A stretch of DNA of 64,000 nt, from contig NZ_CP072392.1 of NCBI RefSeq assembly GCF_017742835.1, positions 1,141,388 to 1,205,387 on the forward strand, given 5' to 3'. Of the stretch, positions 1 through 7,861 are shown piece after piece. The translations under genes were made by a program, and so were the position numbers. The number at the start of each line of letters is the position of its first letter. Position 1 is the first letter of the stretch. The stretch is from Aquabacter sp. L1I39 (GTDB lineage Bacteria; Pseudomonadota; Alphaproteobacteria; Rhizobiales; Xanthobacteraceae). A model generated the notes under the pieces. The model made no database searches. It saw only the letters and a list, made by a program, of their open reading frames with translations, and had not been told where the DNA came from.

Positions 1-92
1 ACCTCGGCGCCGTGGTCGGCGAGCGTCATGGTCAGATAGGGGCCGGGCAGGAAGACGGAGAGGTCGACGACCTTGAGGCCCTCAAGCTTCAT
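1..92 (-). CDS. CaiB/BaiF family CoA-transferase, 5' end only (partial)
   Basis: Only the first 30 codons are in the window; the gene continues past base 1. The N-terminus reads [14 protein letters not shown] followed by [16 protein letters not shown], the classic opening of class III (CaiB/BaiF) CoA-transferases: G-x-x-V-x-D-L, then G-P-x-x-T-x-x-L-A-D-x-G-A-x-V. These enzymes move CoA between carboxylic acids in the cytoplasm. The ATG overlaps the 3' end of the upstream CoA-transferase gene by 11 bases, so the two are probably co-transcribed and translationally coupled, perhaps forming a two-subunit or two-substrate CoA-transfer pair. The catalytic Asp lies outside the window. Confidence 0.8.
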   Translation of the reverse strand, partial: MKLEGLKVVDLSVFLPGPYLTMTLADHGAE

Positions 93-1251
93 GACGCGCC
101 TCCTCCCGCCGATGGAGCGGCGCCAGCAGACTGTCATTGTCCGCGCCAAGGCTCGCGCAAGCGGACTTGGCGGGGCGCACGCCGTCGATCTTCAGCGGGC
201 AGGACAGAACCTTAAGCGCGTCCGCATGGGGATGGCGCACACTGGTGACCATCCCTGTCTTCTGCATGAAGGGGTTCGCGAACGCTTCCGCCACGTTGTA
301 GATGGGTGCCGCAGGAATGGCGCCGGTGAGCACGCTGAGCCATTCGCGGGTGGTGCGCGTGGTCATGGTGGCGTCGAGTTCATCGGTGAGCGCCGCACGG
401 TTCTGGCGGCGGCCTTCCTGGGTGGCAAAGCGGGGATCGCTGAGAAGGTCCGGGCGCTCGATGCGCTCGCACAGGATGCGCCAGAACTTCTCCTTCATGC
501 ACATCACATAGATCCACCCATCTTGGGTGCGCACGGATTGCACGGGGGCGACCGAGCCATGGGCTCCGCGCGGCAGGCGCTGGGGCATGGTGCCGGTGTT
601 CAGAAACCAGGTGGCGGAATAGGCATGCTGGTGGGTGGCCACCTCGAACAAGCTGGTATCCACATCGCAGCCCCGCCCGGTGGCGCGGGCACGGATGAGG
701 CAGCCGAGCAGGCCCACCATGCCGGTGATGCCCGTCATATAATCGATCATGGAGAGGCCGATGCGGGCGGGCGGGCCGTCCGGCTCGCCCGTCATGCTCA
801 TGAGCCCCGCCTCGGCTTGGGCGAGGAAATCGTAGCCCGGCCATGCAGCCCGCTCATTGTCCCGGCCATAGGCGGAAATGTGCACGCAGACGATGGCAGG
901 GTTGATGGCGGAGAGGCTCGCATAGTCGATGCCGAGCTTTTTCGGCAGGTCACCCCGCAGATTGTTCACCACCGCGTCTGCGGTTTCCACCAAGGCGAGA
1001 AAATCGGCCCGGTCCTCCGGCCGGCTCAGGTCCAGAGCGACCGAGCGCTTGTTGAGGTTGAAAGACTGCGCATACTGGCTGTCCCCCTCCCCCAGGAAAT
1101 GCGGTCCGATGCTGCGCGAGGCATCACCTCCGGTGGCAGGGTTCTCGATCTTGATGACCTCGGCGCCCAGGTCCGCCAGCATCATGGTCCCGTAGGGTCC
1201 GGCACCGAAGCTTTCGAGGGATAAAATGCGTATGCCGTCCAATGGCGTCAT
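82..1251 (-). CDS. CaiB/BaiF family (class III) CoA-transferase
   Basis: 389 aa, normal length for the family. The N-terminus has the [35 protein letters not shown] Rossmann start, and the motif [10 protein letters not shown] places an Asp at residue 170, the position of the catalytic aspartate in formyl-CoA transferase (Asp169). It should transfer CoA between acyl-CoA and a free acid in the cytoplasm; the actual acids cannot be told from sequence. It is followed directly by a second CoA-transferase and is divergent from the GntR/UTRA regulator at 1521. The palindromic operator at 1433-1462 and half-site at 1343-1352 lie in the shared promoter, so GntR control is likely (inference). Confidence 0.9.
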   Translation of the reverse strand: MTPLDGIRILSLESFGAGPYGTMMLADLGAEVIKIENPATGGDASRSIGPHFLGEGDSQYAQSFNLNKRSVALDLSRPEDRADFLALVETADAVVNNLRGDLPKKLGIDYASLSAINPAIVCVHISAYGRDNERAAWPGYDFLAQAEAGLMSMTGEPDGPPARIGLSMIDYMTGITGMVGLLGCLIRARATGRGCDVDTSLFEVATHQHAYSATWFLNTGTMPQRLPRGAHGSVAPVQSVRTQDGWIYVMCMKEKFWRILCERIERPDLLSDPRFATQEGRRQNRAALTDELDATMTTRTTREWLSVLTGAIPAAPIYNVAEAFANPFMQKTGMVTSVRHPHADALKVLSCPLKIDGVRPAKSACASLGADNDSLLAPLHRREEARHEA

Positions 1252-1342
1252 CGGCCATGTCCTCCCGGTGGGACCGGCGCGCTTGCTGCGCGCTTCCTTG
1301 GTGTGGCTGGGGCTTTCAGCTCGCTCTGTGCAGCTTCACTTG

Positions 1343-1352
1343 TTCGGATAAG
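1343..1352. promoter_or_regulatory. operator half-site matching the GntR palindrome
   Basis: TTCGGATAAG here is the reverse complement of CTTATCCGAA found in the left arm of the palindrome at 1433-1462. It lies about 90 bases upstream of the CoA-transferase start, on the side of the intergenic region that should hold that gene's promoter. A second binding site for the divergently encoded GntR regulator is the simplest reading. Confidence 0.5.
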
Positions 1353-1432
1353 ATGGGAATAGAGCATCAAAAGTGTCAAGGCGAAATCTGAAAATTCAAT
1401 GATGCACCGCAATGACTGGCATGTGCATCAGC

Positions 1433-1462
1433 AAACTTATCCGAATTTGACCGAATAAGTTT
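1433..1462. promoter_or_regulatory. 30-bp palindromic operator between CoA-transferase and GntR genes
   Basis: AAACTTAT at 1433-1440 is perfectly mirrored by ATAAGTTT at 1455-1462, with matching CG pairs further inside (1442-1443 and 1452-1453). The site sits 59 bases upstream of the GntR gene start in the divergent promoter region. GntR-family dimers commonly bind such palindromes next to their own gene, so autoregulation plus control of the CoA-transferases is inferred. Confidence 0.65.
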
Positions 1463-1520
1463 ATCCCCCTAATATCCGCTTGCCCCAGGGGGGACCTGGC
1501 ACGCAGGGAGGGCCGACGCG

Positions 1521-2264
1521 ATGGACGGGGAAAGCGGGCGCGGGATGAATGCGGCGGAACTGGCGACCGTCATCCAGCGCGACATTTCGCGGGGCGCCTA
1601 CGGGATCGGACAAGCCCTCCCCTCGGAGGCGGAGCTTAAGTCCCGCTTCGGCGTCGGCCGGCATACGGTACGTGAGGCGGTGCGGCGTCTGGTGGACAGC
1701 GGCCTGGTGGAGCGGCGCCAGGGTGCACCCACGCGCGTCGTGGCGCTGCAACCGCGCGCTTCCTATGTGCATTCGCTGCTCTCGTTGGGAGAGCTCATCC
1801 ACTACACCCAGGAAACCCAGCTCGAGATCGCCGAGAATGCTGTCGTCCCCCTCGACGAGGCCGACGCGGCCCTCGTGGGCGCCGCGCCGAGATCCCGCTG
1901 GCTTCGCCTTCTGGGCTTGCGGCGGGAAGTGGCGTCGGAAGAGGTCATCAGCCACGCCACGGTGCTGCTGCACGCCCGCTTCGCTCCGCTTTTCGCCCAT
2001 GTCAGCAAGCCCAAGGGCCCGGTCTATGCGGTGGTAGAAGCCGCGACGGGAGAGGTGGTTATGGAAGCGCGCCAGGAAATCTCAGTCGGTCCCCTGCCGC
2101 TCCCCGCCGCCAAGGTGCTGGGGCTTGCGCCAGGTGTCACCGCCATCATGATCACGCGCCGCTATATCGACATCAGTGGCTCGATCATGTTTGCCTCGCG
2201 CAATTGGCACAAAGCGGAGAACTTCCGCTATGCTGTCAGCCTGCGCCGGGATACGCCCCCCTGA
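1521..2264 (+). CDS. GntR family transcriptional regulator (HutC/FarR type, UTRA domain)
   Basis: 247 aa. Residues about 10-75 form the winged helix-turn-helix, with the GntR signature LPSEAELKSRFGVGRHTVRE and RRLVDSGLVERRQG. The rest matches a UTRA ligand-binding domain in length and pattern, ending in ITRRYIDISGSIMFASRNWH-like strands. HutC/FarR regulators respond to small organic acids, sugars or fatty acids. It is divergent from the CoA-transferases and upstream of the pta-ackA block; the palindrome just upstream suggests autoregulation. The start ATG at 1521 has only a weak Shine-Dalgarno sequence; a second ATG at 1546 is out of frame. Ligand unknown. Confidence 0.88.
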   Translation: MDGESGRGMNAAELATVIQRDISRGAYGIGQALPSEAELKSRFGVGRHTVREAVRRLVDSGLVERRQGAPTRVVALQPRASYVHSLLSLGELIHYTQETQLEIAENAVVPLDEADAALVGAAPRSRWLRLLGLRREVASEEVISHATVLLHARFAPLFAHVSKPKGPVYAVVEAATGEVVMEARQEISVGPLPLPAAKVLGLAPGVTAIMITRRYIDISGSIMFASRNWHKAENFRYAVSLRRDTPP

Positions 2265-2392
2265 GCGGCTCGAGGGGCGCTCTCGGTGTCCCATATGGCC
2301 GATTTGGTGCAATGCGGGATCAGTTTGACTCAGGTCATGGTCCGCCGGCCCTCGTCCCCCTACCAGTCGGCACTGCGAAGCGGGAGACATCC

Positions 2393-3367
2393 ATGCCCTT
2401 GGCGCAGACCACCACGCCGCTCGAACCGCCCCGTCACACCAAATATGAGCGTTTGATCGCAGAATCCCGTGCCCTGCCGCCCTTGTCCGTAGCGGTGGCG
2501 CACCCGTGCGACGACGCATCCCTGGGAGCGGCACTCGATGCCCACGGCCTGGGCCTCATCACCCCCATCCTCGTGGGCCCGGCCGCCAAGATCGCAGCCG
2601 CGGCCGCGACCTTGGGTGCCGACCTCAGCGGTTTTCGCGTGGTCGATGCCGCCCACAGCGACGACGCCGCTGCCAAGGCCGTGGCGCTGGTGCGCGCGGG
2701 CGAGGCCGAGGCCCTGATGAAGGGCTCGCTCCACACCGACGAGTTGATGGCTGCCGTGGTGGCCCGCGAGACCGGGCTGCGCACCAAGCGACGCATCAGC
2801 CATTGCTTTCTGATGGATGTGCCCTCCCACCCCGAGCCGCTCATCATCACAGATGCTGCGGTCAATATCGCGCCGGACCTGGCGCAGAAGCGCGACATCA
2901 TCCAGAACGCCATCGACCTTGCGAACGCCTTGAAGTTCCAGGAAGTGCGCGTAGCCATCCTCTCCGCCATGGAGACGGTCAATCCCGAGGTGCCCTCCAC
3001 CATCGAGGCGGCCGCGCTCTGCAAGATGGCCGATCGCGGCCAGATCACCGGCGGCATCGTCGACGGGCCGCTTGCCCTCGACAATGCGGTGGATCTGGGC
3101 TCGGCGGAAATCAAGCATATTCGCTCGCCCGTTGCGGGCCGTGCCAATGTGCTGGTGGTGCCGGATCTTGAGTCCGGCAACATGCTGGCCAAGAGCCTCA
3201 CCTTCTTGGCTGCGGCGGATGCCGCCGGCATCGTGCTCGGTGCCCGGGTGCCCATCATCCTCACCAGCCGGGCAGATTCGCGCACCACGCGACTTGCCTC
3301 CTGCGCGGTCGCCTCGCTGCTGGCGCAGGCGCAGCGGGTCGCAGCCCTCAATGTGGTTAAGGTCTGA
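2393..3367 (+). CDS. pta: phosphate acetyl/butyryltransferase family protein
   Basis: 324 aa of the PTA_PTB family, which interconverts acyl-CoA and acyl-phosphate. Characteristic segments are LITPILVGPAAKI, the central A-LMKGSLHTDELM, ISHCFLMDVP, IITDAAVNIAPDL, VAILSAMETVNPEVPST and the C-terminal VPDLESGNMLAKSLTFLA. I chose ATG 2393, preceded by GGGAG, over an in-frame start 63 codons upstream that would run through the end of the GntR gene and intergenic DNA. Three bases after its stop comes acetate kinase, so the pair should convert acetyl-CoA (or propionyl-CoA) to the free acid with ATP formation, or activate the acid in reverse. Which acyl group is preferred is not clear from sequence. 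Confidence 0.9.
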   Translation: MPLAQTTTPLEPPRHTKYERLIAESRALPPLSVAVAHPCDDASLGAALDAHGLGLITPILVGPAAKIAAAAATLGADLSGFRVVDAAHSDDAAAKAVALVRAGEAEALMKGSLHTDELMAAVVARETGLRTKRRISHCFLMDVPSHPEPLIITDAAVNIAPDLAQKRDIIQNAIDLANALKFQEVRVAILSAMETVNPEVPSTIEAAALCKMADRGQITGGIVDGPLALDNAVDLGSAEIKHIRSPVAGRANVLVVPDLESGNMLAKSLTFLAAADAAGIVLGARVPIILTSRADSRTTRLASCAVASLLAQAQRVAALNVVKV

Positions 3368-3370
3368 GCC

Positions 3371-4561
3371 ATGGCGCGTGTTCAACTGGTCATCAATGCC
3401 GGCTCCTCCAGCCTCAAGTTCCAGGTGTTCCTGGACGATGGTGCCGACGTGCCCAACCGCATCTATCGCGGCCTGTTCGAGGGGCTGGGCACCGAGCCCC
3501 ATTTCAAGGTCAAGGATCATGACGGCGCGGTGGTCGGCGAGGAACGCTGGCCCGGCGCGGGCGCCTTCGGCTTCGAGGAAGCACTCGCCTATCTCTCCGA
3601 CTGGCTCTCGGCCCATCGCGGCGGCCACCAATTGACGGCGGTTGGACACCGGGTGGTGCATGGCGGGCCGCATTTCACCAGCGCCGTGCGTCTGACCCCA
3701 GCGGTCATCGCTGAGCTCGATACGCTTTCGCCGCTGGCGCCCCTGCACCAGCCGCGCAGCCTGGAGCCGGTGCGCATCATCGCCCGCCGGGTGCCGGGCC
3801 TGCCGCAGGTGGCCGCGTTCGACACCTCCTTCCATCATACTCAGCCCGAGCTCGCCCGCCTGTTCGCCATTCCCAAGGCACTCACCGAGAAGGGCGTGCG
3901 GCGCTACGGCTTCCATGGCCTGTCCTACGCCTATCTCGCCACCCAGTTTCCCCACATCGACGAGACGCGACTGGCCAAGGGGCGCGTGGTGGCCGCCCAT
4001 CTGGGCAATGGGGCGAGCCTGTGCGCCTATGAGGCCAGCCGCTCCGTGGCCACCACCATGGGCTTTTCGGCGCTCGACGGCCTTGTCATGGGCACGCGCT
4101 GCGGCACCATCGATGCGGGCGTCGTATTCTACATCCAGCGGGAGCTGGGCCTCAGCGCCGACGAGGCGGAGCATTTCCTCTACACAAAGTGTGGACTGCT
4201 GGGCGTCTCCGGCATTTCCAACGACATGCGCGAGCTACGCGAGAAAGCCGATGCCGAGCCCGATGCCCGGCGGGCCATCGATCTTTTCGTCTATCGCATC
4301 AATCGGGAGCTGGGCTCGCTGGTGGCGGGCCTCGGCGGCCTTGATGCCCTCGTCTTCACCGCCGGCATCGGCGAGAACGACGCCGCCACCCGCGCCGAGG
4401 TGGTGAACGCCGCCCGCTGGGCCGGCTTCCAGTTGGACCCGGAAGCCAATGCGGCCGGGGCCACCTGCATCACCCGCGGGGACGGGCCGCAGGCCTATGT
4501 GATCCCCACCGACGAGGAATGGACCATCGTCCGCGAAATGCGTGCGCTCCTGGCCTCCTGA
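3371..4561 (+). CDS. ackA: acetate/propionate kinase
   Basis: 396 aa, full family length. Seen: N-terminal VINAGSSSLKFQVF (phosphate-binding loop), HRVVHGGPHFTSAV, AFDTSFHHTQPELARLFAIP, GYGFHGLSY-like RYGFHGLSYAYLA, HLGNGASLCA, GTRCGTIDAGVV and the ATP-binding FTAGIGENDA. These are the acetate kinase family signatures. The enzyme transfers phosphate between acetyl-phosphate and ADP in the cytoplasm. It starts 3 bases after the phosphate acyltransferase gene, with which it forms an operon that continues to fabI. Substrate could be acetate or propionate. Confidence 0.95.
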   Translation: MARVQLVINAGSSSLKFQVFLDDGADVPNRIYRGLFEGLGTEPHFKVKDHDGAVVGEERWPGAGAFGFEEALAYLSDWLSAHRGGHQLTAVGHRVVHGGPHFTSAVRLTPAVIAELDTLSPLAPLHQPRSLEPVRIIARRVPGLPQVAAFDTSFHHTQPELARLFAIPKALTEKGVRRYGFHGLSYAYLATQFPHIDETRLAKGRVVAAHLGNGASLCAYEASRSVATTMGFSALDGLVMGTRCGTIDAGVVFYIQRELGLSADEAEHFLYTKCGLLGVSGISNDMRELREKADAEPDARRAIDLFVYRINRELGSLVAGLGGLDALVFTAGIGENDAATRAEVVNAARWAGFQLDPEANAAGATCITRGDGPQAYVIPTDEEWTIVREMRALLAS

Positions 4562-4606
4562 GGGCAGAGCGTCGTCCCCCTTTTCCCCTGCCGAAAGGCC
4601 GCCGCA

Positions 4607-5416
4607 ATGCGTGAGACGCCGCCCGACCGCCTGACTGACGAGGCCGCGCTGGGTGCCGCGCTGAAGGGCAAGCGCGCCCTCGTGCTCGGCATCGCCAACG
4701 AGCATTCCATCGCCTATGGCTGCGCCCGCATCTTCCGCCGGCTGGGCGCGGAGCTGGCCATCACCTACCTGAACGACAAGGCCCGCCCCTTCGTGGAGCC
4801 GCTGGCGCAGGAGTTGGAGGCGACCATCCTCGCCCCCTGCGATGTCACCCAGCCGGGCCAGATGGAAGCGGTATTCGACGAGGTACGCGCGACCTGGGGC
4901 GGGCTCGACATCGCCCTCCACTCCATTGCCTTCGCCCCCCGGGACGATCTCCAGGGGCGCCTGGTGGATTCCTCCGCGGAGGGGTTCAAGTTGGCCATGG
5001 ACGTGTCCTGCCATTCCTTCATCCGCATGGCGCGCCTGTCGGAGCCACTTATGCCGGCGGGCGGCACGCTCATCGCCATGAGCTATCACGGCGCCGACAA
5101 GGTGGTGCCGAACTACAATCTCATGGGGCCGGTGAAAGCGGCGCTGGAGAGCGCGGTGCGCTACCTCGCCTATGAGCTGGGTCATCGGGAGATTCGCGTC
5201 CACGCCGTCTCGCCCGGTCCCCTCAAGACGCGCGCCGCCTCTGGCCTGAAGGACTTCGACCACCTGCTGAACTCTGCCATCCAGCGCGCGCCCATCGGCG
5301 AACTGGTGGACATCGACGATGTGGGCCTGACCACCGCCTTCCTGGCCACGCCCTTCGCCCGGCGCCTGACGGGCACAACCTTTTACGTGGATGGCGGGCT
5401 CAGCATCATGGCCTGA
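4607..5416 (+). CDS. fabI: enoyl-[acyl-carrier-protein] reductase (NADH), FabI type
   Basis: 269 aa SDR-fold enzyme for the last step of each fatty acid elongation round. LVLGIANEHSIAYGCA is the FabI nucleotide-binding loop, HSIAFAPRDDLQGRLVD the family-specific segment, and Y170-x6-K177 (in NYNLMGPVKAALE) the FabI catalytic pair, whose spacing of six differs from the usual SDR YxxxK. The C-terminus has VDGGLSIM. It lies 45 bases after ackA and probably shares its transcript. The pta-ackA-fabI order links acyl-phosphate and acyl-chain metabolism. In rhizobia this is often a second FabI paralogue next to the main one; I cannot tell if it is the housekeeping copy. Confidence 0.93.
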   Translation: MRETPPDRLTDEAALGAALKGKRALVLGIANEHSIAYGCARIFRRLGAELAITYLNDKARPFVEPLAQELEATILAPCDVTQPGQMEAVFDEVRATWGGLDIALHSIAFAPRDDLQGRLVDSSAEGFKLAMDVSCHSFIRMARLSEPLMPAGGTLIAMSYHGADKVVPNYNLMGPVKAALESAVRYLAYELGHREIRVHAVSPGPLKTRAASGLKDFDHLLNSAIQRAPIGELVDIDDVGLTTAFLATPFARRLTGTTFYVDGGLSIMA

Positions 5417-5530
5417 TCGGAGGCGCCAGCTTGACCGGTGTCGCCTGACGCCCTTGATCCGGCGCAAGGACAGATCGGGTCCGCCGTATGAGCGTGGCCG
5501 TGCAGCCAAGACCCAGCACGGGGCCACGCC

Positions 5531-6022
5531 ATGAACATCACAACCGACTCCCACCAGCCGCATGCCCATCTCGGCGACGAGACCTTCATGTCGGCGGGCG
5601 ACCTGCGCGTCTATATGCAGGAGCTGGAAGCCGCCAAGCTCAATTCCGAGATCGCAGCCATGGACCGCGCGGACAGGGCCCGCGCCGAGTTGACAAAGAC
5701 CCTGTCCGAACCGCTGGCGCTGACACCCGAGCTGCTCGCGCAGATCGCGGAGGACTTGCAGACCAAGCTGCGGATCGCCGCCCAGCGGGGCGACACCGAG
5801 TTGATGGTCATGCGCTTTCCCAACACCCTGTGCACCGACAAGGGGCGCGCCATCAACAATGCGGAAGAAGGCTGGCCCGAAACGCTCATCGGCCGGCCCC
5901 GCCAAGCCTATGAATTGTGGCGCGATTATCTCCGGCCCGCCAATTACAAGCTCAAGGCCATGATCATCGACTGGCCCGGCGGCATGCCGGGCGATGTGGG
6001 CATGTTCCTGAATTGGGCGTGA
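5531..6022 (+). CDS. conserved hypothetical protein between fabI and ppk2
   Basis: 163 aa, soluble, no signal peptide or membrane segment. I do not recognise the family. The N-terminal half (residues about 25-60) is charged and helical, with LRVYMQELEAAKLNSEIAAM and DRADRARAEL, possibly a short coiled coil. The C-terminal half is richer in conserved-looking aromatic residues: MRFPNTLCTDKGRAINN, GWPETLIGRPRQAYELWRDYL and IIDWPGGMPGDVGMFLNWA. It lies 114 bases after fabI and 54 bases before ppk2 in the same orientation, so it may be co-transcribed and act with acyl-phosphate or polyphosphate metabolism. No function is proposed. Confidence 0.75.
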   Translation: MNITTDSHQPHAHLGDETFMSAGDLRVYMQELEAAKLNSEIAAMDRADRARAELTKTLSEPLALTPELLAQIAEDLQTKLRIAAQRGDTELMVMRFPNTLCTDKGRAINNAEEGWPETLIGRPRQAYELWRDYLRPANYKLKAMIIDWPGGMPGDVGMFLNWA

Positions 6023-6076
6023 CGACACCTCCGGGCGCCAAGGGGGAAACAATCACAACAGGGACGGGAGGCCTGC

Positions 6077-6862
6077 ATGGCCACATCGGAGCGCATGAAG
6101 CGCAGGGAATATGAGGACCATCTCACGCTCCTGCACGGGGAATTGGTGAAGCTGCAATTGTGGGCTCGCCATGTGGGGCTGAAGGTCTGCATCGTCTTCG
6201 AGGGGCGAGATGGCGCCGGCAAGGGGGGCGTCATCAAGGCGATCTTGGAGCGGGTGAATCCGCGCATCTTCCGCGTCATCGCCCTGCCCCCGCCCACCGA
6301 ACGGGAAAAGTCGCAGATGCTGATCCAACGCTACCTGCCGCATCTGCCGGCGGCGGGTGAGATCGTGATCTTCGACCGCTCCTGGTATAACCGCGCCGGC
6401 GTCGAGCGAGTGATGGGCTTCTGCTCGGAAGAGCAGGCAGAAGACTTCTTGGTGACCGTTCCTTATGTGGAACAGGCCATCGTGGATTCCGGCGTGATCC
6501 TCCTGAAATACTGGCTGGAGGTCTCGCCGGAAGAACAGACCCGGCGCATGGAGCAGCGCATCGACGATCCGCGCAAGATCTGGAAGCTCTCGCCCATGGA
6601 CCTGGAATCCTATGCGCGCTGGTATGATTATTCCCGCGCCCGCGACGCCATGTTCGCGGCCACCGACACCGAATGGGCGCCCTGGTATGTGGCCCATTCG
6701 GACGACAAGAAGCGCGTCCGGTTGAACATCATCTCGCACATGCTCTCCAAGATCCCGTATGGCGAGGTGCCGCGCGAGAAGATCGAACTGCCCAAGCGCC
6801 AGAAGCCCGACGGCTATGTGGAGGCGGATTATGCCCGCCACTTGGTGCCGCAGCGCTTCTGA
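6077..6862 (+). CDS. ppk2: polyphosphate kinase 2 (PPK2)
   Basis: 261 aa, one PPK2 domain. Walker A is GRDGAGKGG at residues 43-51 and the Walker B/lid region is FDRSWYNRAGVERVMGF from residue 99, both diagnostic of PPK2. PPK2 enzymes transfer phosphate from polyphosphate to nucleoside diphosphates or monophosphates, or the reverse. Further family segments are LKYWLEVSPEEQTRRMEQRI, DDPRKIWKLSPMDLES and the C-terminal nucleotide-proximal VRLNIISHMLSKIPY. It is last in the run with pta, ackA, fabI and the 163-aa gene, and converges with the regulator at 6872. Such a grouping would tie acetyl-phosphate/ATP and polyphosphate pools together (inference). Confidence 0.93.
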   Translation: MATSERMKRREYEDHLTLLHGELVKLQLWARHVGLKVCIVFEGRDGAGKGGVIKAILERVNPRIFRVIALPPPTEREKSQMLIQRYLPHLPAAGEIVIFDRSWYNRAGVERVMGFCSEEQAEDFLVTVPYVEQAIVDSGVILLKYWLEVSPEEQTRRMEQRIDDPRKIWKLSPMDLESYARWYDYSRARDAMFAATDTEWAPWYVAHSDDKKRVRLNIISHMLSKIPYGEVPREKIELPKRQKPDGYVEADYARHLVPQRF

Positions 6863-6871
6863 ACGGAGCGG

Positions 6872-7750
6872 TCAGATCTGCTTCTCGAAAAACGTGTCGG
6901 GGTAAGGATCGTCGTTGAAGCGCGGGATCTCCTGCCAGCCGGTGGAGCGATAAAGGTTCTGCGCTTCCGGAAGCGCGCTGTTGGTATCGAGCCGCAGGAC
7001 TGTGATGCCCAGTTCCCGCGCCACCGCTTCCGCTCCCGCCATGAGGCGATGGGCCAGCCCGATGCCGCGCGCCGAGGGTGCCACCCACAGCCGCTTGATT
7101 TCGGCAATCTCCCCGCCGCTCCCTTTGAGGCCCACGCAGCCCACCGGCAGTCGCTCGGACATGGCCACCAGGAAGACGCCGCGCGGGCGCATCATGTCGC
7201 CGGCCTGGGGGTCGCAGGAGAGCGTCACATCGAAGCCGGTCCGGAAGCGGCGCCCCAGTTCCTCATAATAGTGCGCGAGGCAATTCACGGCCGGCGGGCT
7301 GCGCGGGTCCATCTCCTCCAGCGTGATCTGCGCCCGTCCCAAAGCGGTTGCGACCAGGTCCATGGCGCGCAGCAGTTCATCCGGCCGGGCGTGGCGGGAG
7401 AGAAATCCTTCCGCCTGCGCATTGGACAAACGCTCATAGGCCTCGAATTCCGCTTGCCCCGCCGGCGTCAGGCGCGCAACGCGGCGGCGGGCATCCTCGG
7501 GATGGGGTGTGGTCTCGATGAGGCCTTCCTCCTCCAGCGCGCGCAAGAGACGGCTCATGAGCCCGGAATCCAGGCCCAGCGCCGTGCGGATGGCCAGCAC
7601 GTCCGATTGTCCCTGCCCGATGGCATTGAGCACTCGTGCCGCGCCCAGCGGCCGGCCCCGACCCAGGAAGGAGGTGTCCAGGGCCCCAACCTGTGCAGTG
7701 ACGACGCGGTTGAAACGGCGGATGCGGGAGATAGGATCAAAGTGCATCAT
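6872..7750 (-). CDS. MarR-type HTH regulator fused to GNAT N-acetyltransferase
   Basis: 292 aa with two domains. Residues about 25-120 are a MarR-like winged helix (NAIGQGQSDVLAIRTALGLDSGLMSRLLRALEEEGLIE and the wing DARRRVARLTPAGQ). Residues about 150-290 are a GNAT fold with VGCVGLKG, EIKRLWVAPSARGIGLAHRLM (acetyl-CoA pyrophosphate loop) and LRLDTNSALPEAQNLYRSTGW. Such HTH-GNAT fusions are known in proteobacteria but their substrates are mostly unknown. It starts at the second-to-last of two adjacent ATGs (7748) and is divergent from the carrier gene at 7862, which may be its target. Convergent with ppk2, with only 9 bases between the stops. Confidence 0.85.
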   Translation of the reverse strand: MMHFDPISRIRRFNRVVTAQVGALDTSFLGRGRPLGAARVLNAIGQGQSDVLAIRTALGLDSGLMSRLLRALEEEGLIETTPHPEDARRRVARLTPAGQAEFEAYERLSNAQAEGFLSRHARPDELLRAMDLVATALGRAQITLEEMDPRSPPAVNCLAHYYEELGRRFRTGFDVTLSCDPQAGDMMRPRGVFLVAMSERLPVGCVGLKGSGGEIAEIKRLWVAPSARGIGLAHRLMAGAEAVARELGITVLRLDTNSALPEAQNLYRSTGWQEIPRFNDDPYPDTFFEKQI

Positions 7751-7861
7751 CTGACTGTAGTCAGATATTATCGGTCGTCAACCGTCCCCCCGGAGCAGGG
7801 CCTGCTTGCCGAGCCGCCAGGGCGCTCCTAAACCGGGAGATTGTTGCGAGATCGTTTTGCC

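Noticed and set aside
2360..6052. Two long minus-strand open frames opposite pta/ackA/fabI
   Set aside because: Both lie antisense to confidently identified enzymes and have shadow-like composition.
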